The position numbers and the translations under genes are program-made. Below, piece after piece: positions 45,108 to 53,643 of a DNA stretch of 64,000 bases. Each line of letters opens with the position of its first letter. Position 1 is the first letter of the stretch. The DNA is from JAFDBW01 sp963723355. GTDB taxonomy: Bacteria; Desulfobacterota; Desulfuromonadia; Desulfuromonadales; BM103. The DNA lies in NCBI GenBank assembly GCA_963723355.1, contig CAVRQQ010000002.1, positions 62,001 through 126,000 on the forward strand, in the 5' to 3' direction. The notes below the pieces were generated by a model, which saw nothing but the letters and a program-made list of their open reading frames with translations, was not told where the DNA came from and searched no databases.

Positions 45108-45950
45108 ATGTCTTCTTTTTTTCGTGAAGTACTCTGGACACGCCTGAAACGAAACCGCATGGCCATGGCCGGCGCGTTGATCGTGTTCGCCATGTTCTGT
45201 TTTGCGATGCTCGCGCCGGTCTCTGGCCGTGACCCCGGAGCGATTGATATCGTCCACCGACTCCAGCCTCCAAGTCTTGATTATCCCCTCGGTACGGACG
45301 ATCTGGGTCGTGATGTACTGGCCAGGATTCTGTACGGCGCACGGATTTCCTTGCTGGTCGGGTTTGTTGCCGTCGGTATCGCGACGTTCATCGGTATCCT
45401 GCTCGGTGCCCTGGCCGGTTTTTACGGTCGGTGGATCGATTCCCTGATCATGCGATTCGTCGATATCATGCTCTGCTTCCCTTCCTTTTTCCTGATCCTG
45501 GCGGTGATTGCCTTTCTGGAACCGTCGATATGGAACATCATGATCATCATCGGTCTGACCAGCTGGATGGGGGTCGCCAGACTGGTCCGGGCGGAATTCC
45601 TGTCACTGCGCGAGCGTGATTTTGTGGTGGCAGCCAGGGCGATTGGCGCACGAGACACCCGGATTATTTTCCGGCATATCCTGCCGAACGCCATGTCTCC
45701 GGTGCTGGTTTCGGCGACGCTCGGGATTGCCGGTGCGATTCTGACGGAAAGTGCGCTTTCTTTCCTGGGGATCGGCGTTCAGCCTCCGACTCCTTCCTGG
45801 GGCAACATGCTGATTGCCGGCAAACAGACCCTGGGCACAGCCTGGTGGCTGTCGGTGTTTCCCGGCCTGGCAATTCTCTTTACCGTTCTTGGTTACAATC
45901 TGCTGGGCGAAGGAATCCGTGATGCCATGGACCCGAGAATCAAAGACTGA
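45108..45950 (+). CDS. OppC/DppC-type ABC transporter permease
   Basis: The 280-residue membrane protein has an N-terminal helix at about 20-40, then PLGTDDLGRDVLARILYGARISL, the signature of OppC/DppC, and the inner-membrane loop motif AARAIGARDTRIIFRHILPNA (EAA-type). The C-terminal ESALSFLGIGVQPPTPSWG is also typical. It should be half of a di- or oligopeptide (or nickel) importer pore, but no OppB, binding protein or ATPase gene is next to it. Either partners lie elsewhere or it is an orphan. The following small gene overlaps its stop by one base. Confidence 0.9.
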   Translation: MSSFFREVLWTRLKRNRMAMAGALIVFAMFCFAMLAPVSGRDPGAIDIVHRLQPPSLDYPLGTDDLGRDVLARILYGARISLLVGFVAVGIATFIGILLGALAGFYGRWIDSLIMRFVDIMLCFPSFFLILAVIAFLEPSIWNIMIIIGLTSWMGVARLVRAEFLSLRERDFVVAARAIGARDTRIIFRHILPNAMSPVLVSATLGIAGAILTESALSFLGIGVQPPTPSWGNMLIAGKQTLGTAWWLSVFPGLAILFTVLGYNLLGEGIRDAMDPRIKD

Positions 45951-46372
45951 TGAGCATGACTTCGTATACCCCGTCCGAGTTGATTATGGCCCGCACCGAG
46001 GCGTTTGCCTCCGGTGATTTCGGCTTTATCTACGACTCCTATCACCCGGAATCAAATTTTCGGCGCCAGTTTCCTGATCGTGGTGAGTATTGCCGGTACG
46101 GCGTGGAAAGTCTCAGCCCTGATTACAAAATCATCGACTGCAGGGTCCTGGATGAAGATTGCGGTGACGGTGAATCACGTGTCGTGTTCCTGATGCGAAT
46201 GCATGTCCAGGGGACTTCGCTGCAGTTTGCCGAGCTTGCCTGGCTGAAGAAGGAAGGTCAGGCGTGGCGTTACCACCGCGGACAGAAGATGACCTCGAGT
46301 GAACTGCCTGCCGAACCGGAGACCCTGTCGTTCAGGGATTTTTCCGGACTTGACCCCGATACGATCTACTGA
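45950..46372 (+). CDS. YchJ-like NTF2-fold protein
   Basis: The 140-residue soluble protein matches the middle domain of the YchJ/UPF0225 family: SYTPSELIMARTEAFASGDF, IYDSYHPESNFRRQFPDR and the FAELAWLKKEGQAWRYHRG strand pattern of an NTF2-like cone. The Cys-rich SEC-C ends that bind zinc in YchJ are absent. Function is unknown. The start ATG 45950 overlaps the permease stop; ATG 45956 is also possible. Seven bases separate it from the cupin gene. Confidence 0.7.
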   Translation: MSMTSYTPSELIMARTEAFASGDFGFIYDSYHPESNFRRQFPDRGEYCRYGVESLSPDYKIIDCRVLDEDCGDGESRVVFLMRMHVQGTSLQFAELAWLKKEGQAWRYHRGQKMTSSELPAEPETLSFRDFSGLDPDTIY

Positions 46373-46378
46373 TCGCAA

Positions 46379-46866
46379 ATGAATATGAAAATTATCGATC
46401 AAAAGAGACTTGACCGTTTGAGCAACGAAGCTGCGGCAGCAGAGCGTCGTCGCCAGAACCTCAACCTGCATGATGATTACGCCGATCCTTGCCAGAGGCT
46501 CTTCAACGCCATGGAACCCGGCACGTATGTCCGACCGCATCGTCATCTTGATCCGCCCAAGGCGGAATGTTTTATGGCGATTCGCGGCAGGATGGCTTTG
46601 ATTGTGTTTGCCGATGATGGACAGGTTGACAGGATCGTGCCGTTCGGTGACGGCTGCGAGACGGTGGCCATAGATTTACCCCCGGCCATTGGCATGCGTT
46701 GGTTTCTCTGGAGGCCGGCAGTATTTTCTTCGAAACCAAGCCCGGGCCCTACGCGCCATTATCAGACAAGGATTTTGCCCCATGGTCGCCTGCCGAAGGA
46801 TCCACTGAGGCGGAAAGCTATCTGGCGAATCTGATGGAGAAAGTATCCCAAGAATGTTGCAAATGA
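46379..46866 (+). pseudogene. WbuC-family cupin, one frameshift
   Basis: The N-terminal part carries the WbuC pattern RRRQNLNLHDDYADPCQRLF, MEPGTYVRPHRHLDPPKAE with cupin metal His residues, and GRMALIVFADDG. At 46690 a T is missing (ATTGG for ATTTGG). Across it the product reads IWHALVSLEAGSIFFETKPG and goes on to SYLANLMEKVSQ and a stop at 46866. WbuC proteins are found in O-antigen and general loci; their reaction is unknown. The repaired length is about 162 residues. As read, the frame would end at 46834 with an unrelated tail. Confidence 0.75.
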
Positions 46867-46899
46867 TTTCCACGCCTCCCGCGTCTCGTCCGGTCTTGT

Positions 46900-47715
46900 A
46901 TGCCTGAACTGCCGGAAGTGGAAACCACCCGTCGCGGTATTCAACCCCTGGTCCTGGGCAAGGAAGTAGAACGGGTCCTGGTTCACAATGCCGCGTTGCG
47001 TTGGCCGATTCCATCGGACCTCGACGCGATCCTCACTGCACAAAAAGTCTGTTCAGTCGAGCGTCGCTCCAAGTACCTGCTGATGAACTTCGAGCGGGGA
47101 ACGCTGATCATCCATCTGGGGATGACCGGCCATCTGCGGGTCTGCCGGCCCGGCGAGGAGAGGCGCAAACACGATCATTTCGAGATGCTTTTTTCTGATC
47201 ACTCGGTGTTACGCTTTAATGACTCCAGACGGTTCGGCGCGATCTTCTGGACCGAGACAGATCCCTTGCTGCATGAGCGCCTGGTCACTCTGGGGCCGGA
47301 ACCTTTCGAGGACCTGTTCAGCGCTGATTATCTTTTCCGACTCTCACGGGGCCGTAAAGTTGCGGTCAAACCGTTTATCATGGATGCGCATGTGGTCGTC
47401 GGAGTTGGCAACATCTACGCCAGCGAAGCGCTGTTCCGCGCCGGAATTTCGCCTGTTAAGCCGGCTGGTCGGATCAGCAGGAAAGCTTTTGCCGTACTCG
47501 TCCAATCCGTTCAGGAGGTGCTGTCCGAGGCGATCGCTGCCGGAGGGACGACGATCAGGGATTTTATGGACACCGAAGGTCGGCCTGGCTATTTCAAGCA
47601 GGAGCTGAGGGTTTACGGCCGGGCAGGAGAACCCTGCACAGTGTGTGGCCGCGCAATCAGTCAGACGAGATTGGGCCAGCGATCGACTTTTCATTGCCGA
47701 AAATGCCAGAAATAG
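46900..47715 (+). CDS. mutM: Formamidopyrimidine-DNA glycosylase
   Basis: The 271-residue base-excision enzyme removes 8-oxoguanine and FAPY lesions. PELPEVETTRRG at the N-terminus includes the catalytic Pro2 and Glu3. HLGMTGHLRV, the helix-two-turn-helix VGVGNIYASEALFRAGI and the C-terminal zinc finger (CTVCGRAI ... FHCRKCQ) are complete. It follows the cupin gene closely and is intact. Presence of MutM fits an anaerobe that meets occasional oxygen. Confidence 0.96.
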   Translation: MPELPEVETTRRGIQPLVLGKEVERVLVHNAALRWPIPSDLDAILTAQKVCSVERRSKYLLMNFERGTLIIHLGMTGHLRVCRPGEERRKHDHFEMLFSDHSVLRFNDSRRFGAIFWTETDPLLHERLVTLGPEPFEDLFSADYLFRLSRGRKVAVKPFIMDAHVVVGVGNIYASEALFRAGISPVKPAGRISRKAFAVLVQSVQEVLSEAIAAGGTTIRDFMDTEGRPGYFKQELRVYGRAGEPCTVCGRAISQTRLGQRSTFHCRKCQK

Positions 47716-47723
47716 GAGCCATT

Positions 47724-48161
47724 ATGGACGGATTCAATTTTGTTCTGCCTTACAAGGTCAGGATCGTCGATGTCAACTACGGAGGCCACGTAGCCAATTC
47801 TGCCGTCCTGAATTTCTTCCAGGATGCCCGGATTGCCTATCTGAACAATCTCGGGGGCTATTCAGAGCTGGATATCGGCGGTGGATGCGGAATTATTCTC
47901 CCTGAAGCACATGTCAGCTACAAGGCTGAAATGTTTCATAATGACGAGTTGCTGATAGGGGCCAGAGTGCGCGACTTGAGCCGTTCATCATTCAGGATGG
48001 AATATCAAATCGAACGCAATGGCGAGATCACTGCAGAAGGGGAAACCATGCTGGTCTGCTTCGACTACCAGAAACGTAAGCCCAGAAGACTTGATTCAGG
48101 CTTCACGGAGAAAGTTCTGGATTTTGAGGCATCAGTTGAGAGCGTCACGCGCTCTGGTTAA
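47724..48161 (+). CDS. Acyl-CoA thioesterase (4HBT hot-dog family)
   Basis: The 145-residue hot-dog protein has YKVRIVDVNYGGHVANSAVL, where the Asp/Asn-Tyr-Gly-Gly-His motif is the active-site region of 4-hydroxybenzoyl-CoA thioesterase-like enzymes. LNFFQDARIAYL and the HVSYKAEMFHNDEL strand follow. Expected activity is hydrolysis of an acyl-CoA, substrate unknown. ATG 47724 has TAGGAG eight bases upstream and lies nine bases after mutM. Confidence 0.82.
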   Translation: MDGFNFVLPYKVRIVDVNYGGHVANSAVLNFFQDARIAYLNNLGGYSELDIGGGCGIILPEAHVSYKAEMFHNDELLIGARVRDLSRSSFRMEYQIERNGEITAEGETMLVCFDYQKRKPRRLDSGFTEKVLDFEASVESVTRSG

Positions 48162-48166
48162 GCTCT

Positions 48167-48343
48167 TCAGCCAAAGCCCGGATTGCCCGGTGCAGCACAG
48201 CTGAGTCCGGTTGCGGCAAATGCAGAAACTTTTCGCTTTGCTTGCTCACCGCAGACAGGGCAGGGCATCGCTTCCTGTTGCTGATTGACGATCCTTTCAA
48301 AAGTCTTGTCGCACCCTGAGCAATGGTATTCGTAGACAGGCAC
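48167..48343 (-). CDS. FmdB-family zinc-ribbon protein
   Basis: The 58-residue protein starts with GTG at 48343, read MPVYEYHCSGCDKTFE, and carries two Cys pairs (CSGC region and CPVC), the FmdB/CxxC-CxxC zinc ribbon. AGAGGTGG lies upstream of the GTG. The C-terminal part (SAFAATGLSCAAPGNPG) is short. These proteins are putative regulators or ribosome-associated factors with no firm function. It ends five bases from the convergent thioesterase gene. Confidence 0.7.
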   Translation of the reverse strand: MPVYEYHCSGCDKTFERIVNQQQEAMPCPVCGEQAKRKVSAFAATGLSCAAPGNPGFG

Positions 48344-48407
48344 ATGCCACCTCTTGTATTTTTTAGGCAATATATATAGATTGTACGATAAATACAAGTG
48401 GGAAAAT

Positions 48408-49994
48408 TTAGGTTGATTTGTAATGTCCCCAGTTGTTGAACCATTCAGAAATGCGCTTTGCAACCTCAGCAGGAGCAGTGTCGGGATCGATAGTTATTAC
48501 CAATTGTTGTTCATTCTCATCGAGCGGTTGCTGTTCAACTATCTGCTGGTTCAGCACTTCTTCATTGGCTTCGGAAACATCACCACCTGCTTTGATCCGT
48601 TGTCTGATCCGGCGGCGCAATTCTGATTCGGAAACAGGAAAATCGAGGATGATCAGTGGGGCATGCAAGCCTGCAGCGAGACAGCGTAGCTTGTTTCGCT
48701 GTGATTTTTTCAGGAAAGCGGCATCGACAATCACGGAATAGCCCGCAGTCAGCGTTGTCTCGGCTAACATCTGCAGCCGCTCGTAGGTTGCGAGATTGGC
48801 CCTGGCGTCATAAATTCCGCCACCGGGCGGTGAATGGCTGTTCGTGGTTGCTGCCAGGCCGTGCAAACGTTTACGTTCCAGGTCGGACTGCAGGTGAATA
48901 GCGCCGCAACAGGCCGCCAGCTTTCTAACAAATGTGCTCTTGCCTGATCCTGAGAGCCCGTGAGTGATGATCACTCCTTTGGCTGGCTTTGTTGTGAAGC
49001 TCTCTGCCAGATTCAGGTAGCTTTGGTAGAGCTTTCGATCCTGCGTGCGTTCTGCATCACTTAAGCCTGGTTGGGCGAGGCGCAGACAGTTGACTTTCGC
49101 GCGGACCATGGCACGGTACACTTCATAAAAGCGAAGCAGTTGCAAACCCTGGTAGTCACCGGTTGCCTGCAAGTAATGATTCAGAAAAGACCAGCCAAGC
49201 TTTTCCTGACCCCGATCGTCCAGATCCATGACCAGAAAAGCGATGTCGTTGATGACATCAATCCAGCGCAAATTCTCGTTGAATTCGATGCAGTCGAACA
49301 AAATTGGTTCTTCATCAATCCAGGCCATATTGGCTAAGTGCAAATCGCCATGGCATTCACGAATGAACCCGTCACGTTTGCGCTGTTGCAGGAGCCCATG
49401 GAGTTCGCCATGGGACGTGCGGCTCCACTGCTCCAGTTCACCCAACTGATGACACTCCGTAGCAGAAAGAAGTGAACGAATCTGATTGAAGTTCTCCATG
49501 ACCGGTTCGATGATCGATTGCGGAGTTCCATACGGCTGCCTTGCATCAGACACGGCTGCCGTCTGCTGGACTCGCGCGATCATGGTGGCGAAGCTGGCCA
49601 GCTGCTGGCAGTCCAGTAAGCCTCTTGTCAGGACTCGGTCCAGTTGATCCTGTTGCTCGAAACGACGCATCTGCACGGCATAATCAAGAACTGGAGCGGC
49701 ACCTATTTTGGGAGATGCCGGATCGCCACCGATTGTTATGACACACAGGTAGAGTTGCGGAGCGAAACGACGGTTAAGACGTAACTCCTCAAGGCAAAAG
49801 TGATGGCGTTTGGCCAGGGTTGAAAAATCGAGAAAACCGAAATTAACCGGCTTTTTCACTTTGTAGGCAAAGTCTCCTGCAAGAAAGACCCAAGAAATGT
49901 GTGTCTCGATCAGTTCGACCTGCGTCACCGGGTGGTCGTAGAAGCCTGGTTGCTGCATTGCCTCGAGCAATCGATTCTCTGCTACTATTTCCAT
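48408..49994 (-). CDS. Aminoglycoside phosphotransferase-like/P-loop kinase fusion
   Basis: The 528-residue protein joins an N-terminal kinase-like domain of the APH fold (residues about 1-330) with a P-loop kinase domain. ECHGDLHLANMAW is the catalytic Brenner-type loop and LFDCIEFNENLRWIDVINDIAF the metal-binding region. The second domain has GLSGSGKSTFVRKLA (Walker A) and ADVA-type VIVDAAFLKKSQRN. Such fusions are widespread and annotated as bifunctional phosphotransferase/ATP-binding proteins, substrate unknown; there is no evidence for antibiotic resistance. The N-terminus abuts the IS110 remnant on the other strand. Confidence 0.85.
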   Translation of the reverse strand: MEIVAENRLLEAMQQPGFYDHPVTQVELIETHISWVFLAGDFAYKVKKPVNFGFLDFSTLAKRHHFCLEELRLNRRFAPQLYLCVITIGGDPASPKIGAAPVLDYAVQMRRFEQQDQLDRVLTRGLLDCQQLASFATMIARVQQTAAVSDARQPYGTPQSIIEPVMENFNQIRSLLSATECHQLGELEQWSRTSHGELHGLLQQRKRDGFIRECHGDLHLANMAWIDEEPILFDCIEFNENLRWIDVINDIAFLVMDLDDRGQEKLGWSFLNHYLQATGDYQGLQLLRFYEVYRAMVRAKVNCLRLAQPGLSDAERTQDRKLYQSYLNLAESFTTKPAKGVIITHGLSGSGKSTFVRKLAACCGAIHLQSDLERKRLHGLAATTNSHSPPGGGIYDARANLATYERLQMLAETTLTAGYSVIVDAAFLKKSQRNKLRCLAAGLHAPLIILDFPVSESELRRRIRQRIKAGGDVSEANEEVLNQQIVEQQPLDENEQQLVITIDPDTAPAEVAKRISEWFNNWGHYKST

Positions 49995-50005
49995 CCCTGT
50001 GCCTC

Positions 50006-50686
50006 CAGCATGATGGGATCTATCAAGAGCTTAAACGATCATTGCAACAAGGCAAGGGCGGTTACCCAAAGGTGCGGCAGTGTAAGCAGCGCATCAAGGG
50101 TTTCCTCCTCTACCTTGGCCACAAAGAAACCGCCGCGATTAGAAACCGGCGGTCTGACTGTGAAGAGCAGATCGCTGCACTGCCGCTATTACCCGAGGGG
50201 CGTTTGACGATAGAGAGCCACTTGCGAGAGCTGAGATTTTTTCAACAAGAGCTGAGTGAAGTGGCCAAGCAGTTTCAGCACCTTAACCGGCAAGCCGAGC
50301 ATCGCACCGTCATTAAATCGCTGACCAGTGTTCCAGGTGTCGGCATAGTCGTGGCGACCAGTTTTCACATGGAGTTGTTCCGGCCAGAACGGTTTCAGCG
50401 CGGCGAAGAAGTGGCCAGCTATCTTGGGCTCGCGCCAACGGTTTGGCACAGTGGAGAGAAAACGCCACGCGGCTACTTGGCCCCTTGCGGCCAGAAACAG
50501 TTGCGATCCCTGCTGATTGAGGCCGCTTGGATGTGGCGAACCAAGGATGCCAAAGCTGGGGAACTTTACAACAAACTGCTTAGCAAAATCGGTCTTCCGC
50601 AGAAAGCGATCACGGTATTGGCCAGAAGGTTGGCCATCATTCTCTGGAGATTGAGCATCGAGCAAAGACCTTATCGGCCTGTCTAG
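50006..50686 (+). mobile_element. IS110-family transposase remnant (5' truncated)
   Basis: About 226 codons match the second half of IS110-type DEDD transposases: YQELKRSLQQ coiled region, then the transposase-20 domain SVPGVGIVVATSF, YLGLAPTVWHSGEKTPRG and LRSLLIEAAWMW. The N-terminal RuvC-like part with the DEDD acids is missing, and similarity begins next to the divergent fusion gene, so the left end was deleted. A reading frame opens at 49901 but its first 35 codons are just antisense of that gene. Bases 50687-50962 after the stop contain a small hairpin around GTACC/GGTAC (near 50756) but no clear gene. It is probably immobile. Confidence 0.8.
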
Positions 50687-50962
50687 GCCGAACAGACGCG
50701 CGGGCCATTTTGCCACTTCGGGTGGCGGATGTAAGATGGCGAGGTTATTTGAACGTACCGAAACGGTACTTGGCGCAACATGACGCGAATAAGAGATGGA
50801 TAACGTTCAATGACTCCCGCTAAAACAATCCAAGGAATTTTATGTCTTGACTGGAGACCACATAAGAGAATGGTCTACCCAGAAAAGGCAGGTCATTTCG
50901 TGTCTTCTCAGTTGAGACTTGTAAAAAAAAACGAGAGCCCAGGCCACTTCAAGGGAAAGAGA

Positions 50963-51613
50963 TCAAATAATCTTCTTTCCTTTGAGGTCCTTCGCCACCT
51001 CCTGCACATACTTTTCAACCATTTTATCGATGCTCCCTTCAACAGCGGTTTCAAATTGGGCCGACCATATCAATTGTTCGGTTTTCAAGTCGTACATAAC
51101 AGATTCAACGGTCAGGATAACACGCTCGGTTGTTGTGGTTGGCATATAAGAAATAGCATACGGGTGACCGTAATAATTCCCCCAACTTCCGTAGTGGCCG
51201 GGGCGATTGTAGCGCCCATAACCGCCGTAATACGGACCCGGTGAATACACGGGATCGTACGCAGAGGTAGTCACAGTTTCCTTCCTTTGCCCAATAAGTC
51301 TTGTCAGTACGACGGAATCACACCCGCGCTCAGCCATTTTTTTAGTAAGAACCTCTTTGTTAACATCTTTCGAGAAGGTGATATCTCTATAACTGGCCTC
51401 AGATGATACCCCTTTGCTGAAAAATTGATTGCTGAAGGCATCCTCAAAAATCCGTCGATTCATCTCGCTTTTGGCAATCCCGACAACGTAAACTTTCTTA
51501 ACCGGTCCGTTGAAATCAGAATTTGTCCAGGAACCGGTCATATCAGTGCTGGAGCAGGCAACCATTGTTAGTCCAATGAAAATTAATACTAAATTTCGCA
51601 GAAGCAAAATCAT
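50963..51613 (-). CDS. Putative lipoprotein, DUF4136-like
   Basis: From ATG 51613 the 216-residue protein has a signal peptide with lipobox LTMVACSS (Cys at residue 20), so it should be an outer-membrane or periplasmic lipoprotein. VKKVYVVGIAKSEMNRRIFED and LKTEQLIWSAQFETAVEGSI are typical of small lipoproteins that resemble DUF4136. A Tyr/Gly-rich stretch lies in the middle (YYGGYGRYNRPGHYG). GGGGG and CAGGA precede the chosen ATG; the frame extends 31 codons upstream to 51706 without a good site. Function unknown. Confidence 0.7.
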   Translation of the reverse strand: MILLLRNLVLIFIGLTMVACSSTDMTGSWTNSDFNGPVKKVYVVGIAKSEMNRRIFEDAFSNQFFSKGVSSEASYRDITFSKDVNKEVLTKKMAERGCDSVVLTRLIGQRKETVTTSAYDPVYSPGPYYGGYGRYNRPGHYGSWGNYYGHPYAISYMPTTTTERVILTVESVMYDLKTEQLIWSAQFETAVEGSIDKMVEKYVQEVAKDLKGKKII

Positions 51614-52347
51614 TCCTGTTTTCCCCCTTTTGGCTCTCTTAAGAATGCCGTAGTAAATAACCCTTACTCTCTTTGATTTTACGAGAAGGGAATACTGTTT
51701 TGTCATTTGTTACTCGTGTTTCTGTTCTTCCCATCTAATGGATGTATCGAACATGATGAGGCTATTCTACTTTAGAATCACAGTGAGGTGAAGTTCCTTT
51801 GCTATTTATCACACATTGTTTCCTGGTGCTCATCACGGCCAAAAAGTGAAATTATTGCAGCTCCTGCAATCTAAGAAACCCCCCCGTTTCTGAAATCGAG
51901 GGCTTTATAAATGGTGACAAATAAGAAGGCTCCCAGTTTCCCAGGAGCCGTCTGTTATCTAAAATAATAAGACAGGGGCATTATCCCCACCCTATAAGAA
52001 AGTATTTACCTAATCTTGTTTATCTTACGGTGACCAAGCAGTTCCTATAACAATGTACGGGTGTTTACCAGTGTGATCGGTTTATCTGAACAGCAGTCTT
52101 CGCGAGAAAAATCTATCCACTATTTCTTCGTGACAACTTGGAAAGACCCATCGAATAAATAGAAAGTCTGTGTCTGCCGTGACAGTGCCCATTGGAGACT
52201 GAGGAAAAAGTACTGTCGGCTGGTATTGAGGCTGTGTTTTGTGCGAAGATAACCCGGTCGATGATAATATTTTAGATGCCGTCTGCTTGAGTCCTTAAGT
52301 TCATTGCAGCGAAACAGAGATATGCCCAATATTAAAAGGAGGAAACA
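51614..52347. other. Intergenic region without a recognised gene
   Basis: About 730 bases of lower GC separate the lipoprotein gene and livK. It contains a GGCTCC/GGAGCC hairpin near 51929-51950 without a strong T-run. A 69-codon open frame on the - strand (52120-52329) has no recognisable similarity and no good ribosome site. Nothing else is supported. Confidence 0.6.
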
Positions 52348-53517
52348 ATGAAAAAGTTATGTGTGTTTTTTGTTGTATTTGGAATATTAGTACCGAATGC
52401 GGTGCTAGCGACAGAGCCGGTCAAGATCGGCATGGTTACCACGCTTTCGACCAAAGCCGGTTACCTGGGAGAAGAGGTGCGAGACGGTTTTAAGCTGGCC
52501 ATTGCACAGGAAGAGGGGAAGCTCGGTGGAGTTCCGGTTGAGCTGCTGGTCGAGGATGATGGCCGCGACCCGGGCAAGGCCAAGCAGATTGCCGATCGCT
52601 TCATGAAGCGTGATGGTGTCAAGATCATGACAGGTATCATCTTCTCAAATGTCGCCCTGGCGGTTGTGCCGAAGGTGGTACGCAGCGAGGTTCTCTACAT
52701 CAGCCCCAACGCTGGGCCCTCGGATCTCGCCGGCAAGGGCTGTAACGAAAATTATTTCAATGTCGCCTACCAGAACGACAACCTCGACGAGGTTGTCGGC
52801 AAGTATGTCAGTGATGCGGGCTTCAAAAACGTTTATCTCTTGGCCCCCAACTACCCGGCAGGCAAGGATCACTTGGCAGGCTTCAAACGCTACTATACGG
52901 GGAAAATCTCCGGTGAGGTCTACACCAAGCTTGGCCAAGCGGACTACGCGGCTGAGATCGCCACGCTACGCGCCGCCAAGCCCGATGCGGTGTTCTTCTT
53001 CCTTCCCGGCGGCATGGGGATCAACTTCATCAAGCAGTATGCCCAGGCTGGCCTGAATAAGACCATCCCGGTATTCGGCCCCGCCTTCTCCTTCGACGAA
53101 CGTCTGCTCGGAGCGGTCGGCGCCGCGGCCCTCGGGGTTAAAAACGGCTCTCAGTGGACCCAAGACCTCGACAATCCAGCCAACAAACAGTTCGTCGCGG
53201 CTTTCCGCGCGGCTTACGGTCGCACCCCGACCCTCTATGCCAGCCAGGGCTACGAGGCGGCGCGTTTGATCGGCAGTGCCCTCAAGAGCGTAGGTGGAGA
53301 CGTGAACAAACTCGACCAACTGCGTGCCGCCGTACGTAAGGCTGATTTCGAGTCGGTGCGCGGCAAGTTTGCTTTCACCACCAACCAGCATCCAATCCAG
53401 AACCTCTACATCCGCGAAGTCATCGAAGACGGCAAAGGGGGCTACACCAACCAGACGCTCAAAACGGTCTTCACCGATCACGGCAATGCCTACGTAGACG
53501 CCTGCAAAATGAAATAA
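52348..53517 (+). CDS. livK: Branched-chain amino acid ABC transporter binding protein
   Basis: The 389-residue periplasmic protein has a signal peptide (MKKLCVFFVVFGILVPNAVLA). It has the Leu/Ile/Val-binding fold: VKIGMVTTLSTKAGYLGEEV, VELLVEDDGRDPGKAKQIADR and FNVAYQNDN. GQ-rich and Pro-rich hinge segments are in normal places. AAAGGAGG gives a strong start at 52348. It heads the liv operon. The ligand may also be another amide or carboxylate, because this family binds diverse compounds. Confidence 0.9.
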   Translation: MKKLCVFFVVFGILVPNAVLATEPVKIGMVTTLSTKAGYLGEEVRDGFKLAIAQEEGKLGGVPVELLVEDDGRDPGKAKQIADRFMKRDGVKIMTGIIFSNVALAVVPKVVRSEVLYISPNAGPSDLAGKGCNENYFNVAYQNDNLDEVVGKYVSDAGFKNVYLLAPNYPAGKDHLAGFKRYYTGKISGEVYTKLGQADYAAEIATLRAAKPDAVFFFLPGGMGINFIKQYAQAGLNKTIPVFGPAFSFDERLLGAVGAAALGVKNGSQWTQDLDNPANKQFVAAFRAAYGRTPTLYASQGYEAARLIGSALKSVGGDVNKLDQLRAAVRKADFESVRGKFAFTTNQHPIQNLYIREVIEDGKGGYTNQTLKTVFTDHGNAYVDACKMK

Positions 53518-53551
53518 ATGGTAGCCGGGCAGGGATAATATTATCGCTGGT

Positions 53552-53606
53552 TCAGGCACGTTTCTCCGTGCAGAAGTGCACTCTTGGCCAGGGGGAGCGT
53601 GCCTGA
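53552..53606 (+). repeat. Hairpin between livK and livH
   Basis: TCAGGCACG (53552) and CGTGCCTGA (53598) pair perfectly, and an inner GTGCA/TGCAC hairpin lies between. There is no T-run, so it more likely stabilises the livK mRNA end and lowers permease expression than terminates transcription. Confidence 0.6.
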
Positions 53607-53643
53607 CTTTATGTGCCTCGCAACGGGCGAGGTTGGTGTTTTC

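Noticed and set aside
50687..50820. Bridge-RNA gene of the IS110 remnant
   Set aside because: Only one small hairpin is visible and the element is truncated; nothing identifies an RNA gene.
50810..51244. 144-codon + strand frame over the lipoprotein gene end
   Set aside because: Most of it is antisense to the lipoprotein, which has a clear lipobox and ribosome site.
52120..52329. 69-codon - strand frame in the gap before livK
   Set aside because: No similarity, no ribosome site and unusual composition; likely chance in a long gap.
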